From Leisingera sp. SS27 (GTDB lineage: Bacteria; Pseudomonadota; Alphaproteobacteria; Rhodobacterales; Rhodobacteraceae), in assembly GCF_028368855.1 (NCBI RefSeq), contig NZ_JAQNCY010000005.1:186001-250000 (forward strand): a stretch of 64,000 nt of DNA, in the 5' to 3' direction. Both the position numbers and the translations under genes were made by a program. Below the pieces are notes generated by a model. That model made no database searches and was not told the DNA's origin. It worked only from the letters and a program-made list of their open reading frames with translations. Below are positions 45,469 through 53,614 of the stretch, in pieces. Every line of letters begins with the position of its first letter. Within the stretch, counting starts at the first letter, position 1.

Positions 45469-45624
45469 ATGGCAGAGAAGAAATCCCCTAAAAACGACGG
45501 TTCCGCAGCATCGCGCGAAGACCGGCTGAAGGCAGCGCTCAAGGCCAACATGGCCCGGCGCAAGGCTCAGGCGAAGGCGCGGTCAGACAAGCAGGATCAG
45601 GATACGGGCAAGAGTGGAGAGTAA
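45469..45624 (+). CDS. Small basic hypothetical protein upstream of murA
   Basis: A 51-residue, very hydrophilic and basic peptide beginning MAEKKSPKNDGSAASREDR, with LKAALKANMARRKAQAKARS in the second half and an acidic end (DKQDQDTGKSGE). The central part looks able to form an amphipathic basic helix, perhaps binding nucleic acid. I cannot assign a family. It stops six bases before murA, so it is probably the first gene of that operon. TTAGAGAAG upstream gives only a modest ribosome-binding site. Confidence 0.7.
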   Translation: MAEKKSPKNDGSAASREDRLKAALKANMARRKAQAKARSDKQDQDTGKSGE

Positions 45625-45630
45625 GAGCAG

Positions 45631-46902
45631 ATGGATTCGATTCTGGTAACCGGCAATGGCCCGCTGAACGGGCAAATTCCGATCGCAGGGGCCAAGAACG
45701 CCTGCCTTACCCTTATGCCGGCAACCTTGCTGAGCGAGGAGCCACTGACGCTGACGAATGCGCCGCGCCTCAGCGACATCAAGACGATGACGCTGCTGCT
45801 GCAATCGCTGGGGGCCGAAGTGTCCAGCCTTCAGGACGGCCAGGTGCTGGCAATGTCCAGCCATGACCTGACCAGCCACGTCGCCGACTATGATATTGTG
45901 CGGAAAATGCGCGCGTCGAACCTGGTGCTGGGTCCGATGCTGGCGCGGCTGGGCCAGGCTGTTGTGTCACTGCCCGGCGGCTGCGCCATCGGTGCACGCC
46001 CGATGGATCTGCACATTCACGGGCTGGAAGCGCTGGGGGCGGAGATTGAACTGAAGGACGGCTATCTGCACGCCAAGGCACCCAAAGGCCTGAAAGGCGC
46101 GGTGGTGGAGCTAAGCTTTGCCTCCGTCGGGGCGACCGAGAACATCATGATGGCGGCGACACTTGCCAAGGGCACCACCGTCATCAAAAACGCCGCGCGC
46201 GAGCCGGAAATCGTCGATCTGGCCGATTGCCTGCGCAAAATGGGTGCGCAGATTGAGGGCGACGGCTCCCCCAATATCACCATCCAGGGTGTCGACCGCC
46301 TGCATGGCGCGACCCACCAGGTGGTGACCGACCGGATCGAGCTGGGCACCTATATGCTGGCCCCCGCAATCTGCGGCGGCGAGGTGGAGCTGCTGGGCGG
46401 CCGCCGCAGCCTGCTGGAAAGCTTCTGCGCCAAGCTGGAGGCCGCTGGCATTGAAATCACCGAAAACGAAAACAGCCTGACCGTCAGCCGCAAGAACGGC
46501 CGGGTGCGCGCGGTGGATGTGGTGACAGAACCTTTCCCGGGCTTTCCCACCGACCTGCAGGCGCAGATGATGGCGCTGATGTGCACGGCTGAAGGCACCT
46601 CGGTTCTGGAAGAGAAGATCTTTGAGAACCGCTTCATGCACGCGCCCGAGCTGGTGCGCATGGGCGCCGAGATCGAGGTGCACGGCGGCCACGCGACCGT
46701 CACCGGCGTCGAGAAGCTGAAGGGTGCGCCGGTGATGGCCACCGACCTGCGCGCCTCTGTCTCGCTGATTCTGGCCGGCATGGCAGCAGAAGGCGAAACC
46801 AAGGTCAGCCGGGTCTACCACCTGGACCGCGGCTATGAGCATGTGGTGCGCAAGCTGTCCGGTGTCGGCGCAAAAATCGAGCGGATCAAGGAACAGTCAT
46901 GA
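45631..46902 (+). CDS. murA: UDP-N-acetylglucosamine 1-carboxyvinyltransferase
   Basis: A 423-residue enzyme, first committed step of peptidoglycan synthesis, transferring enolpyruvate to UDP-GlcNAc; target of fosfomycin. The N-terminal [14 protein letters not shown] contains the catalytic Lys-Asn, the active-site Cys118 lies in [15 protein letters not shown] (so the fosfomycin-sensitive cysteine form), and [15 protein letters not shown] and [13 protein letters not shown] are conserved. The stop overlaps the DUF2948 gene (ATGA). Confidence 0.98.
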   Translation: MDSILVTGNGPLNGQIPIAGAKNACLTLMPATLLSEEPLTLTNAPRLSDIKTMTLLLQSLGAEVSSLQDGQVLAMSSHDLTSHVADYDIVRKMRASNLVLGPMLARLGQAVVSLPGGCAIGARPMDLHIHGLEALGAEIELKDGYLHAKAPKGLKGAVVELSFASVGATENIMMAATLAKGTTVIKNAAREPEIVDLADCLRKMGAQIEGDGSPNITIQGVDRLHGATHQVVTDRIELGTYMLAPAICGGEVELLGGRRSLLESFCAKLEAAGIEITENENSLTVSRKNGRVRAVDVVTEPFPGFPTDLQAQMMALMCTAEGTSVLEEKIFENRFMHAPELVRMGAEIEVHGGHATVTGVEKLKGAPVMATDLRASVSLILAGMAAEGETKVSRVYHLDRGYEHVVRKLSGVGAKIERIKEQS

Positions 46903-47375
46903 CAGATGCGAGTTTCGAGGACGGCCGCGAGGCGCCGTTGAACCTGGGCGCATTGGATGAAGAGGACCTAAAGGTGCTGTCCTCGCTGCTGCAGGACGCG
47001 GTGTTTCCGGTGACGGAAATGAGCTGGCGCGCGTCTGAACGCCGCTTTGCTCTGCTTGTTAACCGTTTTCGCTGGGAAGACAGCGACGCAGCGGAGCGCC
47101 GTGGCCGGGCTTTTGAGCGGGTGCAGTCCTTGCTGGTGGTGGACAGCGTGCTGGGGGTTTCCTCGCAAGGGGTGGACCGCAAGGACAAGGACCTGATCCT
47201 GTCGCTGCTCTCCGTCACCTTTGAACCGGGGGAAGACGGTGCCGGCCATGTGCTCCTGACCCTTGCAGGAGACGGCGCACTGCGCCTGCCGGTGGAGGCG
47301 CTGGATGTGTCGCTGCGCGATGTCACCCGGCCTTACAAGGCCCCTTCCGGCCGGGCTCCGGACCACGGCGCATGA
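46899..47375 (+). CDS. DUF2948 family protein
   Basis: A 158-residue alphaproteobacterial protein of unknown function. Conserved features visible are [40 protein letters not shown] and the C-terminal [19 protein letters not shown]. It is usually found between murA and hisD, as here, which suggests a housekeeping role, but no reaction can be proposed. It starts inside the murA stop codon, so translation is coupled. Confidence 0.88.
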   Translation: MTDASFEDGREAPLNLGALDEEDLKVLSSLLQDAVFPVTEMSWRASERRFALLVNRFRWEDSDAAERRGRAFERVQSLLVVDSVLGVSSQGVDRKDKDLILSLLSVTFEPGEDGAGHVLLTLAGDGALRLPVEALDVSLRDVTRPYKAPSGRAPDHGA

Positions 47376-47378
47376 GCC

Positions 47379-47891
47379 GTGCAGAACAAGCGCGGCATTT
47401 CCCAGGCTTTCACCGCTCCGCCGGCACCGCTGGAGATCCGTGCCGCCACGGTTTTTGACGTCTTCGCCATGAGCCGGATTCTGATCGCCTCGATCCGCGA
47501 TCTGTGTCAGGCCGACCACGGCGGCGACTCCGCCCGGATTGCGGAATGGACCGGCAGCAAGACGCCGGAGCAGATCCGCGGATGGATCGCCGGACCCGGC
47601 CGTTACTGGCTGGCCGAACATGGCGGAGAGGCCGCTGCCGTGGGCGGGCTGTCTCCGGACGGCTCCATCTCCCTGCTTTACGTCGCCCCTGTCGCAGCCG
47701 GCCGGGGCACCGGCGCCGCCATGCTGGCACATTTGGAAGCGGAATTGCTGCGGCAAGGCCATGCTGAGGGCCGCCTTGACGCCACCCGGACAGCGCTGGA
47801 CTTCTACCGCAAGCACGGCTGGGAGGCTGCGGAGGAGACCGGCGGGTGCTGCGCAACCCCCTGCATCCCGATGCGTAAAGCCCTGAGCTAG
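47379..47891 (+). CDS. GNAT family N-acetyltransferase
   Basis: A 170-residue acetyl-CoA-dependent acetyltransferase. The acetyl-CoA-binding loop is VAPVAAGRGTGAAMLAHLEA, preceded by the beta strand GSISLLYV, with a late FYRKHGWEA typical of the family. The GTG at 47379 lies only three bases after the DUF2948 stop and has little ribosome-binding sequence; ATG 47469 (MSRILIASIRD) is an alternative that would remove a non-conserved N-terminus. Substrate unknown. It interrupts the usual DUF2948-hisD adjacency. Confidence 0.82.
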   Translation: MQNKRGISQAFTAPPAPLEIRAATVFDVFAMSRILIASIRDLCQADHGGDSARIAEWTGSKTPEQIRGWIAGPGRYWLAEHGGEAAAVGGLSPDGSISLLYVAPVAAGRGTGAAMLAHLEAELLRQGHAEGRLDATRTALDFYRKHGWEAAEETGGCCATPCIPMRKALS

Positions 47892-48013
47892 GGTCTCTGC
47901 CGCTATAGGCCGGTTTGCACCGGCCATATGCTTGCGTCCAATTGCACCGCCGGCCCGCATATTTCTTGAGGCTCTGCGCCCATGCGGATATGCGGGGGTC
48001 AAAGGAGATCCCG

Positions 48014-49315
48014 ATGCCGCAGTTTCTGAACACCTCTGAGTCCGGTTTTGAACAGTCCTTCACTGCACTGCTGGGCGCCAAGCGCGAGGACAGCCCGGAT
48101 GTGGACGCCACCGTGGCCGGGATCATTGCCGATGTCCGCGCCCGTGGCGATGCCGCGCTGGTGGAGCTGACGGCGAAGTTCGACCGGCTGGAACTGGACC
48201 CGGCGCAGCTGCGCTTTACCGAGGCGGAGGTGGATACAGCCATCGCCGAGGTTTCCGCTGAAGAACGCCAAGCGCTGGAACTGGCGGCGGAACGGATCCG
48301 TGCCTATCACAGCCGCCAGATGCCAGAAGACGCACAATGGACAGACGCCAGCGGCGCAACGCTGGGCTGGCGCTGGTCTGCGGTCTCGGCTGCCGGGCTG
48401 TATGTGCCGGGCGGGCTGGCCTCCTACCCGTCTTCGGTGCTGATGAATGCGATCCCGGCCAAAGTTGCGGGTGTGGAACGGCTGGCCATCACAGTGCCAA
48501 CCCCGGACGGGCAGGTGAACCCGCTGGTGCTGCTGGCGGCGCGGCTGGCGGGTGTGGATGAGATCTACCGCGTCGGCGGCGCGCAAGCGGTGGCGGCACT
48601 GGCCTATGGCACCGAGAGCATCGCGCCGGTGGACAAGATCACCGGACCCGGCAATGCCTTTGTCGCCGCGGCCAAGCGACGGGTGTTCGGCAAGGTTGGC
48701 ATCGACATGATTGCAGGCCCGTCGGAAATCCTGGTGATTGCCGACAAGGACAACAACCCGGACTGGATCGCGCTGGACCTGATGAGCCAGGCTGAACACG
48801 ACGAAAGCGCCCAGTCGCTCCTGATTACCGACGACGCAGCCTTTGGCCGTGCGGTGGCTGAGGCGGTGGAGAAGCGTCTGGAAACGCTGGAGCGCCGCGC
48901 CATTGCCGGGGCCTCCTGGCGCGACTTCGGCGCGGTGATCACGGTGCGGGATCTTGATGAAGCCGCAGCGCTGTCGAACCGCATTGCGCCGGAACACCTG
49001 GAGCTGTGTGTCGCTGATCCGGTTGCTCTGAGTGAAAAGACCATCCATGCCGGGGCCATCTTCCTCGGCCAATACACGCCCGAAGCAATCGGCGACTATG
49101 TCGGCGGCCCGAACCATGTGCTGCCAACCGCGCGCTCTGCCCGGTTCTCTTCCGGCCTGTCGGTGATGGATTTCCTCAAGCGCACCACGCTGAGCCAGAT
49201 GACCCCGGACTCACTGCGTGCCATCGGCCCGGCAGCCGAGGTGCTGGCAAAAAGCGAAAGCCTGGAAGCGCACGGGCTGTCCGTGACTGCCCGTCTGGAC
49301 GCGCTGAACGGGTAA
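48014..49315 (+). CDS. hisD: Histidinol dehydrogenase
   Basis: A 433-residue enzyme oxidising histidinol to histidine in two NAD-dependent steps. Motifs: GLYVPGGLASYPSSVLMNAIPA, VGGAQAVAALAYGTESI, ITGPGNAFVAAAKR, IAGPSEILVIAD, LMSQAEHDESAQS with the zinc-ligand histidine, RIAPEHLEL and GPNHVLPTARSARFSS. AAAGGAGATCCCG before ATG 48014 is a strong ribosome-binding site. No other his genes are adjacent, which is normal in this group where hisD lies in the murA-infA block. Confidence 0.98.
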   Translation: MPQFLNTSESGFEQSFTALLGAKREDSPDVDATVAGIIADVRARGDAALVELTAKFDRLELDPAQLRFTEAEVDTAIAEVSAEERQALELAAERIRAYHSRQMPEDAQWTDASGATLGWRWSAVSAAGLYVPGGLASYPSSVLMNAIPAKVAGVERLAITVPTPDGQVNPLVLLAARLAGVDEIYRVGGAQAVAALAYGTESIAPVDKITGPGNAFVAAAKRRVFGKVGIDMIAGPSEILVIADKDNNPDWIALDLMSQAEHDESAQSLLITDDAAFGRAVAEAVEKRLETLERRAIAGASWRDFGAVITVRDLDEAAALSNRIAPEHLELCVADPVALSEKTIHAGAIFLGQYTPEAIGDYVGGPNHVLPTARSARFSSGLSVMDFLKRTTLSQMTPDSLRAIGPAAEVLAKSESLEAHGLSVTARLDALNG

Positions 49316-49559
49316 GGGAGCGAGGGGCGCAGCCCCTCTGCGCGTACGCGCATTCACCCCGGGATATTTGCGGCCAGATGAAGAGGGATCCGCGCCCCGG
49401 AGCCCGCCGGGGCGCTTCACCTGGCGCGGTCATCGGCGTCCCCGCCTCTACCGCTGGACCAGGGTTGCGGAGCCTAGTTAACGAACCGTAACTTCATCTG
49501 GCCGAAAATATCCCCGCCGGAGGCATCAAGTCATTTTTCCCGGAAAAATGACGCAGACA
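49316..49559. repeat. Intergenic repeat cluster between hisD and the SDR
   Basis: No gene. In order: GAGGGGC-GCA-GCCCCTC (49322-49338), a partial 32-nt motif on the minus strand (49357-49383), GCGCCCCGG (49392-49400) pairing with CCGGGGCGC (49407-49415), a full 32-nt motif copy on the plus strand (49493-49524), and GTCATTTTTCC pairing with GGAAAAATGAC (49530-49552). The two motif copies face each other, making a 22-base near-perfect inverted repeat. Confidence 0.75.
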
Positions 49560-50318
49560 TCAATAATGCGCAGTATACCCGCCATCCACGGCGAGCACCT
49601 GCCCGGTGATGTAGGACGCAGCAGGTGATGCGAGGAACAGGATTGCGGGGGCCAATTCCTCCGGTTCGCCCCAGCGGCCTAGCGCGGTAGCGTTTTTCAG
49701 CTTCTCAGCAATCGCAGGGTCTGCAGCAGCAGCCATATTGGGTGCAGTCTTGAAGAATCCCGGGGCAATTGCGTTCACTGTAATTCCCTGAGCGCCAAGC
49801 TCTGCCGCCAGTGCCCGTGTCATACCATTGATGCCGGCCTTGGCGGTGGTATAGGCAGCATCGCCCGATTGCGCGATGAGGCCCGCGATCGACGAGATAT
49901 TGATGATGCGGCCCCAGCCCTTGGGCGCCATCTGCGCCGCCGCCATCTGCGACAGGCGGAAAGGCGAGACCAGATCGACCTCCCACAGCTTTTGCAGATC
50001 GGCGCGGGTGAATTCCGGCAGGCTGCGCCGGTCGCGCTGGCCCACGTTGTTGACCAGAATGTCCAGCCCGCCCTCCTGCGCGATCCCCGCCATTGCTGCA
50101 GTTGCGGCGCGTTCATCGGCGATGTCCAGCACCAGCGGGCGGACAGTACCTGGCGCCCGGGCGAGTGCATCCTCTACCCGCACCCGGCTGCGGCCATTGA
50201 TCCAGACCTCGGCTCCCGCCTCTGCCAGAAGGCGGGCCGCGGCGAAGCCGAGACCGTCGGTGGAGCCGGTCACCAGCGCGCGGCGGCCCTGGAGGGAAAA
50301 CTGTTCAAGGGCTGTCAT
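49560..50318 (-). CDS. Short-chain dehydrogenase/reductase (gluconate 5-dehydrogenase-like)
   Basis: A 252-residue classical SDR. NAD(P)-binding [22 protein letters not shown] (with Val replacing Ala of NNAG), catalytic Ser in [14 protein letters not shown], Tyr/Lys in YTTAKAGIN, and the C-terminal [16 protein letters not shown] are present. Start [15 protein letters not shown] resembles gluconate 5-dehydrogenase and related sugar-acid reductases, but specificity is not provable. ATG 50318 follows CAGGAGACACTGAA. It is on the opposite strand to the housekeeping genes around it and looks like an insertion into that block. Confidence 0.87.
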   Translation of the reverse strand: MTALEQFSLQGRRALVTGSTDGLGFAAARLLAEAGAEVWINGRSRVRVEDALARAPGTVRPLVLDIADERAATAAMAGIAQEGGLDILVNNVGQRDRRSLPEFTRADLQKLWEVDLVSPFRLSQMAAAQMAPKGWGRIINISSIAGLIAQSGDAAYTTAKAGINGMTRALAAELGAQGITVNAIAPGFFKTAPNMAAAADPAIAEKLKNATALGRWGEPEELAPAILFLASPAASYITGQVLAVDGGYTAHY

Positions 50319-50478
50319 TTCAGTGTCTCCTGCTGGCGGCAGGCTGGTCGCGAGGGCGTGGCCTGTCAAGCACTGCCGCAAACGGGCAGGCGTTTGACGC
50401 CCGCTGCTGCATTGCCCCAGGCGGAGCGGTGCGATACTCATGGCCGGACGCCCCTGCGCATATCAGAGACAAAGACCC

Positions 50479-50958
50479 ATGAGCCGCATCAGCCATATCG
50501 AACTGGACGACCGCAACCTGCCGCCTCCAACGCCCGAGATCGAGCAGGAGCGCAAGGTGGCGATTTATGACCTGATCGAGGACAACAGCTTTGCCTTGCC
50601 GCAGCGGGAAGACCGCGATATTCCTGCCGGTCCCTACCACCTGGGGCTGGCGATCCGCGACAAGCGGCTGGTCTTTGATATCAACACCGAAGGCGGGGAA
50701 AAGGCGGCGGAGTTCCATCTGTCGCTGTCGCCGTTCCGGCAGGTGGTCAAGGACTACTACCAGATCTGCGAAAGCTACTTCACCGCGGTAAAGACAATGC
50801 CGCCCAGCCAGATCGAGACCATCGACATGGCGCGGCGCGGGATTCACAACGAAGGCAGCCGGGTTCTGCAGGAAAGGCTGGAAGGCAAAGCGGAAGTTGA
50901 TACCGACACGGCCCGCCGCCTGTTCACCCTGATCTGCGTCCTGCACTTCGGAGGCTGA
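50479..50958 (+). CDS. UPF0262 family protein
   Basis: A 159-residue alphaproteobacterial protein of unknown function. It shows SRISHIELDD, KVAIYDLIEDNSFAL, GPYHLGLAIRDKRLVFDI, FHLSLSPFRQVVKDYYQICE, PSQIETIDMARRGIHNEG and FTLICVLHFGG, all of which are family-typical. Acidic and soluble, no signal peptide. It normally follows hisD and precedes the tyrosine phosphatase, as seen here except for the inserted SDR. The upstream sequence AGAGACAAAGACCC has no strong ribosome-binding site. Confidence 0.92.
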   Translation: MSRISHIELDDRNLPPPTPEIEQERKVAIYDLIEDNSFALPQREDRDIPAGPYHLGLAIRDKRLVFDINTEGGEKAAEFHLSLSPFRQVVKDYYQICESYFTAVKTMPPSQIETIDMARRGIHNEGSRVLQERLEGKAEVDTDTARRLFTLICVLHFGG

Positions 50959-50961
50959 CGC

Positions 50962-51420
50962 GTGGAGGAGCTGCCGCAGTCCGTTCTGTTCTGTTGCGAC
51001 CACAATTCGGTCCGCTCTCCGATGGCGGAGGGCATCATGAAGAAATTCTATGGCACCGGCACCTATGTGCAGTCGGCCGGGGTCAAGAACGACATGGAGA
51101 TCGACGGCTTCTCCATCGCGGTGTGCCAGGAGATTGATGTCGAACTGTCCCGGCACCGGTCGCGTTCCTTTGACGAGATGGAGCGCTGGGGCGACGACCT
51201 GTCGTCCTTTGATCTGGTGGTGGCATTGTCGCCTGCCAGCCAGCGCCGGGCGCTGGAGCTCACCCGTTTTTTTCACCTCGATGTCGAATATTGGCCGATA
51301 ATGGACCCTACCGGGCTCGGCGAGACGCGTCAGGCCAAGCTAGATATCTACCGTCAAACACGGGATCAAATCATCCAGCACCTGAAAAACCGCTGGGGTG
51401 AACCGACGGAGAGAACATGA
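50962..51420 (+). CDS. Low-molecular-weight protein tyrosine phosphatase-like protein (GTG start)
   Basis: A 152-residue arsenate reductase / LMW tyrosine phosphatase-fold protein. The P-loop is FCCDHNSVRSPMAEG, keeping the CX5RS core, and the general acid Asp appears in PIMDPTG. The loop differs from the classic CLGNICRS, so the substrate may not be phosphotyrosine; arsenate reduction or another role is possible. GTG at 50962 is three bases after the UPF0262 stop; no nearby ATG fits. The stop overlaps the NTF2-like gene (ATGA). Confidence 0.88.
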   Translation: MEELPQSVLFCCDHNSVRSPMAEGIMKKFYGTGTYVQSAGVKNDMEIDGFSIAVCQEIDVELSRHRSRSFDEMERWGDDLSSFDLVVALSPASQRRALELTRFFHLDVEYWPIMDPTGLGETRQAKLDIYRQTRDQIIQHLKNRWGEPTERT

Positions 51421-51815
51421 CCGATACCATCGCGCGCTATTTCGCGGCCTTCAATGCCGGCGACACGGAGACCATGCTGGACTGCCTGGATGAGCAGATC
51501 GCCCATCACGTGAACGAGGGCCAAATCCGGGTGGGCAAGGAGAAATTCGCGGAGTTCTGCGCCCATATGGACCGCTGCTACAAAGAAGAGCTGACCGATA
51601 TGGTGATCTTTTCCGCAGCGGGCGGAAGCCGCGCGGCGGCGGAATTCATCGTGAACGGCACTTACCTGCAAACGGATGAGGGCCTGCCACAGGCCAAGGG
51701 GCAGACCTACCGCCTGCCTGCGGGCTCGTTCTTTGAGCTGAAGGACGGCAAGATTTCCCGGGTCACCACATATTACAATCTGGCGGACTGGATCGCCCAG
51801 GTCTCAGCCGGATGA
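51417..51815 (+). CDS. NTF2-like / SnoaL-like domain protein
   Basis: A 132-residue protein of the ketosteroid-isomerase-like superfamily. The N-terminal helix RYFAAFNAGDTETMLDCL, the strand pair EQIAHHVNEGQIRVGKEKFA, AAAEFIVNGTYLQTDEG and the end GKISRVTTYYNLADWIAQV form the usual cone-shaped fold. No catalytic assignment is possible from sequence. ATG 51417 overlaps the phosphatase stop and its own stop overlaps the next acetyltransferase (ATGA), so these three are one translational unit. Confidence 0.85.
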   Translation: MTDTIARYFAAFNAGDTETMLDCLDEQIAHHVNEGQIRVGKEKFAEFCAHMDRCYKEELTDMVIFSAAGGSRAAAEFIVNGTYLQTDEGLPQAKGQTYRLPAGSFFELKDGKISRVTTYYNLADWIAQVSAG

Positions 51816-52399
51816 CCATCCGGGTTGAAGCCATGACCGGCGCGGCGCTGGAGGCCGCGCTGGACGATGTGGCACGCCTGCGGATCAAGGTGTTCCGGGC
51901 CTGGCCGTACCTGTACGACGGGGATCCGGCCTATGAGCGGGAGTACCTGCAAAGCTACCGCAACAGCGCCCGCGCGGTTGTGGTCGGCGCCTTTGACGGC
52001 GAGACACTGGTGGGCGCCTCCACCGGGGCGCCCCTTAGCGACCATGCGGATGATTTTGCAGCGGCGTTTGAGGGCAGCGGGATTGACCTGAACGAGGTCT
52101 TCTATTGCGCCGAATCCGTGCTGCTGCCGGAATACCGCGGGCATGGTGTGGGCCACGGGTTCTTTGACGCGCGCGAAGCGCATGCCCGGAAGCATGGGTT
52201 CAAGAAGGCGGCCTTTTGCAGCGTTCAGCGCCCGGCAGATCATCCCATGCGGCCTGGGGATTACGCGCCGCTGGATCCGTTCTGGCGCAAGCGCGGCTAT
52301 GCCCCGCTGGAGGGCGCCATCGCGCATTTTTCCTGGAAGGATGTGGATCAGCCCGGCGAAACCAGCAAGCCGCTGCAATTCTGGAGCCGGGATCTGTAA
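51812..52399 (+). CDS. GNAT family N-acetyltransferase
   Basis: A 195-residue acetyltransferase. The acetyl-CoA-binding motif is AESVLLPEYRGHGVGHGFFD, followed by AREAHARKHGFKKAAFCSV and a C-terminal FWRKRGYAPLEGA. N-terminal VARLRIKVFRAWPYLYDGD resembles acyl-acceptor-binding helices of this family. Substrate unknown. It is the last gene of the phosphatase - NTF2 - GNAT unit and is followed by a terminator. Confidence 0.88.
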   Translation: MTIRVEAMTGAALEAALDDVARLRIKVFRAWPYLYDGDPAYEREYLQSYRNSARAVVVGAFDGETLVGASTGAPLSDHADDFAAAFEGSGIDLNEVFYCAESVLLPEYRGHGVGHGFFDAREAHARKHGFKKAAFCSVQRPADHPMRPGDYAPLDPFWRKRGYAPLEGAIAHFSWKDVDQPGETSKPLQFWSRDL

Positions 52400-52404
52400 G
52401 GGGA

Positions 52405-52436
52405 ACAGGCGCCCGCACGGGCGCCTGTCTGTTTTG
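52405..52436. terminator. Rho-independent terminator after the GNAT gene
   Basis: ACAGGCGCCC (52405-52414) pairs perfectly with GGGCGCCTGT (52419-52428) across GCAC, then CTGTTTT. It lies between convergent genes and can serve the minus-strand coiled-coil gene too, although T-rich sequence follows only on the plus strand. Confidence 0.85.
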
Positions 52437-52438
52437 GT

Positions 52439-53359
52439 TCAAACGCCTTCAGGCCGCGCCGCCTGCACTTCTTCCAACGCAATATTCTGCTGAGTTGCGT
52501 ACAGCTTCACGGAATCGCGGGCGTCATCAAATGTGCGCTTGGCCGCTGTCACCGCCTTGCCGGCCGCAACATATTCCTTCTTGCTGAAGTCTTCCTGCTT
52601 GAACTGCTTGTAGTTCTCAGCCAGTTCCTTGAACAGTTTGGGCAGGGCGCCCTTCACGTTCTTTGCATGCGCGTCGATCTTGTAGGCCTTGGTCAGGTCG
52701 CGAATGCCCTTGTCGGCCTGGGCTTCGATTTTGGAGCGGTCTGCACCCTCCTTATTGTAGGCGGTTTTCCAAGCCTTCTTGATCGCGTCCAATTTGGCCA
52801 GCGCAGCGTTCACATCCTTGGAAATATCCAGACAGGCAGCCTCAATCTTCTTGCCGCGCACCTCAGCTGCCTTGATTTCCTTGAGGATCAGCTTGCGGGT
52901 TTCCTCGTGCTCTTTCTTGAGCTTGGCCAGATGCTGGTCGGTTTCCTCGTTGGCCTTCTCGGCCTTCAGCTGCTACGCCATCTGCTTTTGCTTGATCTTG
53001 TCCGCATTACGGGCAAGATCTGCCGCCGCGTCTTCGCGTTTTTCGATCTGCTTGGCATAGGCCAGGCACAGCTCCCGGCTGTGGGACTGCAGCTTGCCGC
53101 ATTTGCCGCGTGCCTTGAGCATCGCATTGGCCAGCATGCTGAAGGCCTGAACGATTTCGCCCATGTTGTCCAGATCCGCCTTGGCCGGGTCGCCAGACGG
53201 CGGCACCCCCAGTTTCTCCAGCAGGTCCATGTATTTACCGACACCGCTGCCCTTGCAGGCCCCGGCACGGTATTCGCGCCAGAATTTGGTGCGGAAGCCT
53301 TTTTTCGGGATGTCGGCAATAACGCCCTTCAGGTTCTTGTCATCAAGCTTGGTCGCCAA
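52439..53359 (-). pseudogene. Coiled-coil protein gene interrupted by an in-frame amber codon
   Basis: A single reading frame of about 306 residues is split by one TAG at 52973-52975. Upstream part (52973-53359, TTG start, 128 residues): ATKLDDKNLKGVIADIPKKG through IEKREDAAADLARNADKIKQ. After the TAG the frame continues QLKAEKANEETDQHLAKLKK and runs without another stop to 52439. The two parts join into one continuous heptad-like, Lys/Glu/Ala-rich helical protein, so a single nonsense change, readthrough or a sequencing error is more likely than two genes. AAGAAGGAC lies upstream of the TTG. No signal peptide or membrane segment, and I recognise no family. A restart at GTG 52861 could give a 140-residue C-terminal product. 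Confidence 0.75.
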
Positions 53360-53614
53360 GGGAGTGGTCCTTCTTTCAATAAATCAAATGATCCGCTGCC
53401 TGCGAGAATGGCTAAATTGCCGGGCAGCACCAAGGTGAAACGCAGCACGCGGCTGTTTCCGTTGCAAAAATGTGCATTTTGTTTGAGTTTTTTCCTGCGC
53501 GCCCGGCGCCGGATAGGACCAGAGGGCCGCACAGTCTTGCGCAGGGCCGATAGGGCGGGCAATCCTGCAAAATGACCGCACCGGGATGCGGCCGCTGACC
53601 GCCGGAGAAACCGC
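53360..53614. other. Divergent intergenic region
   Basis: The 255 bases between the coiled-coil gene (minus) and the nitrilase gene (plus) presumably carry both promoters. A fairly T-rich segment around 53455-53495 stands out, but no clear hexamer pair or operator was identified. Confidence 0.4.

Noticed and set aside
49316-49552. CRISPR array
   Set aside because: Several short repeats occur here, but they are different inverted repeats and two facing motif copies, not regularly spaced direct repeats. No cas genes are present.
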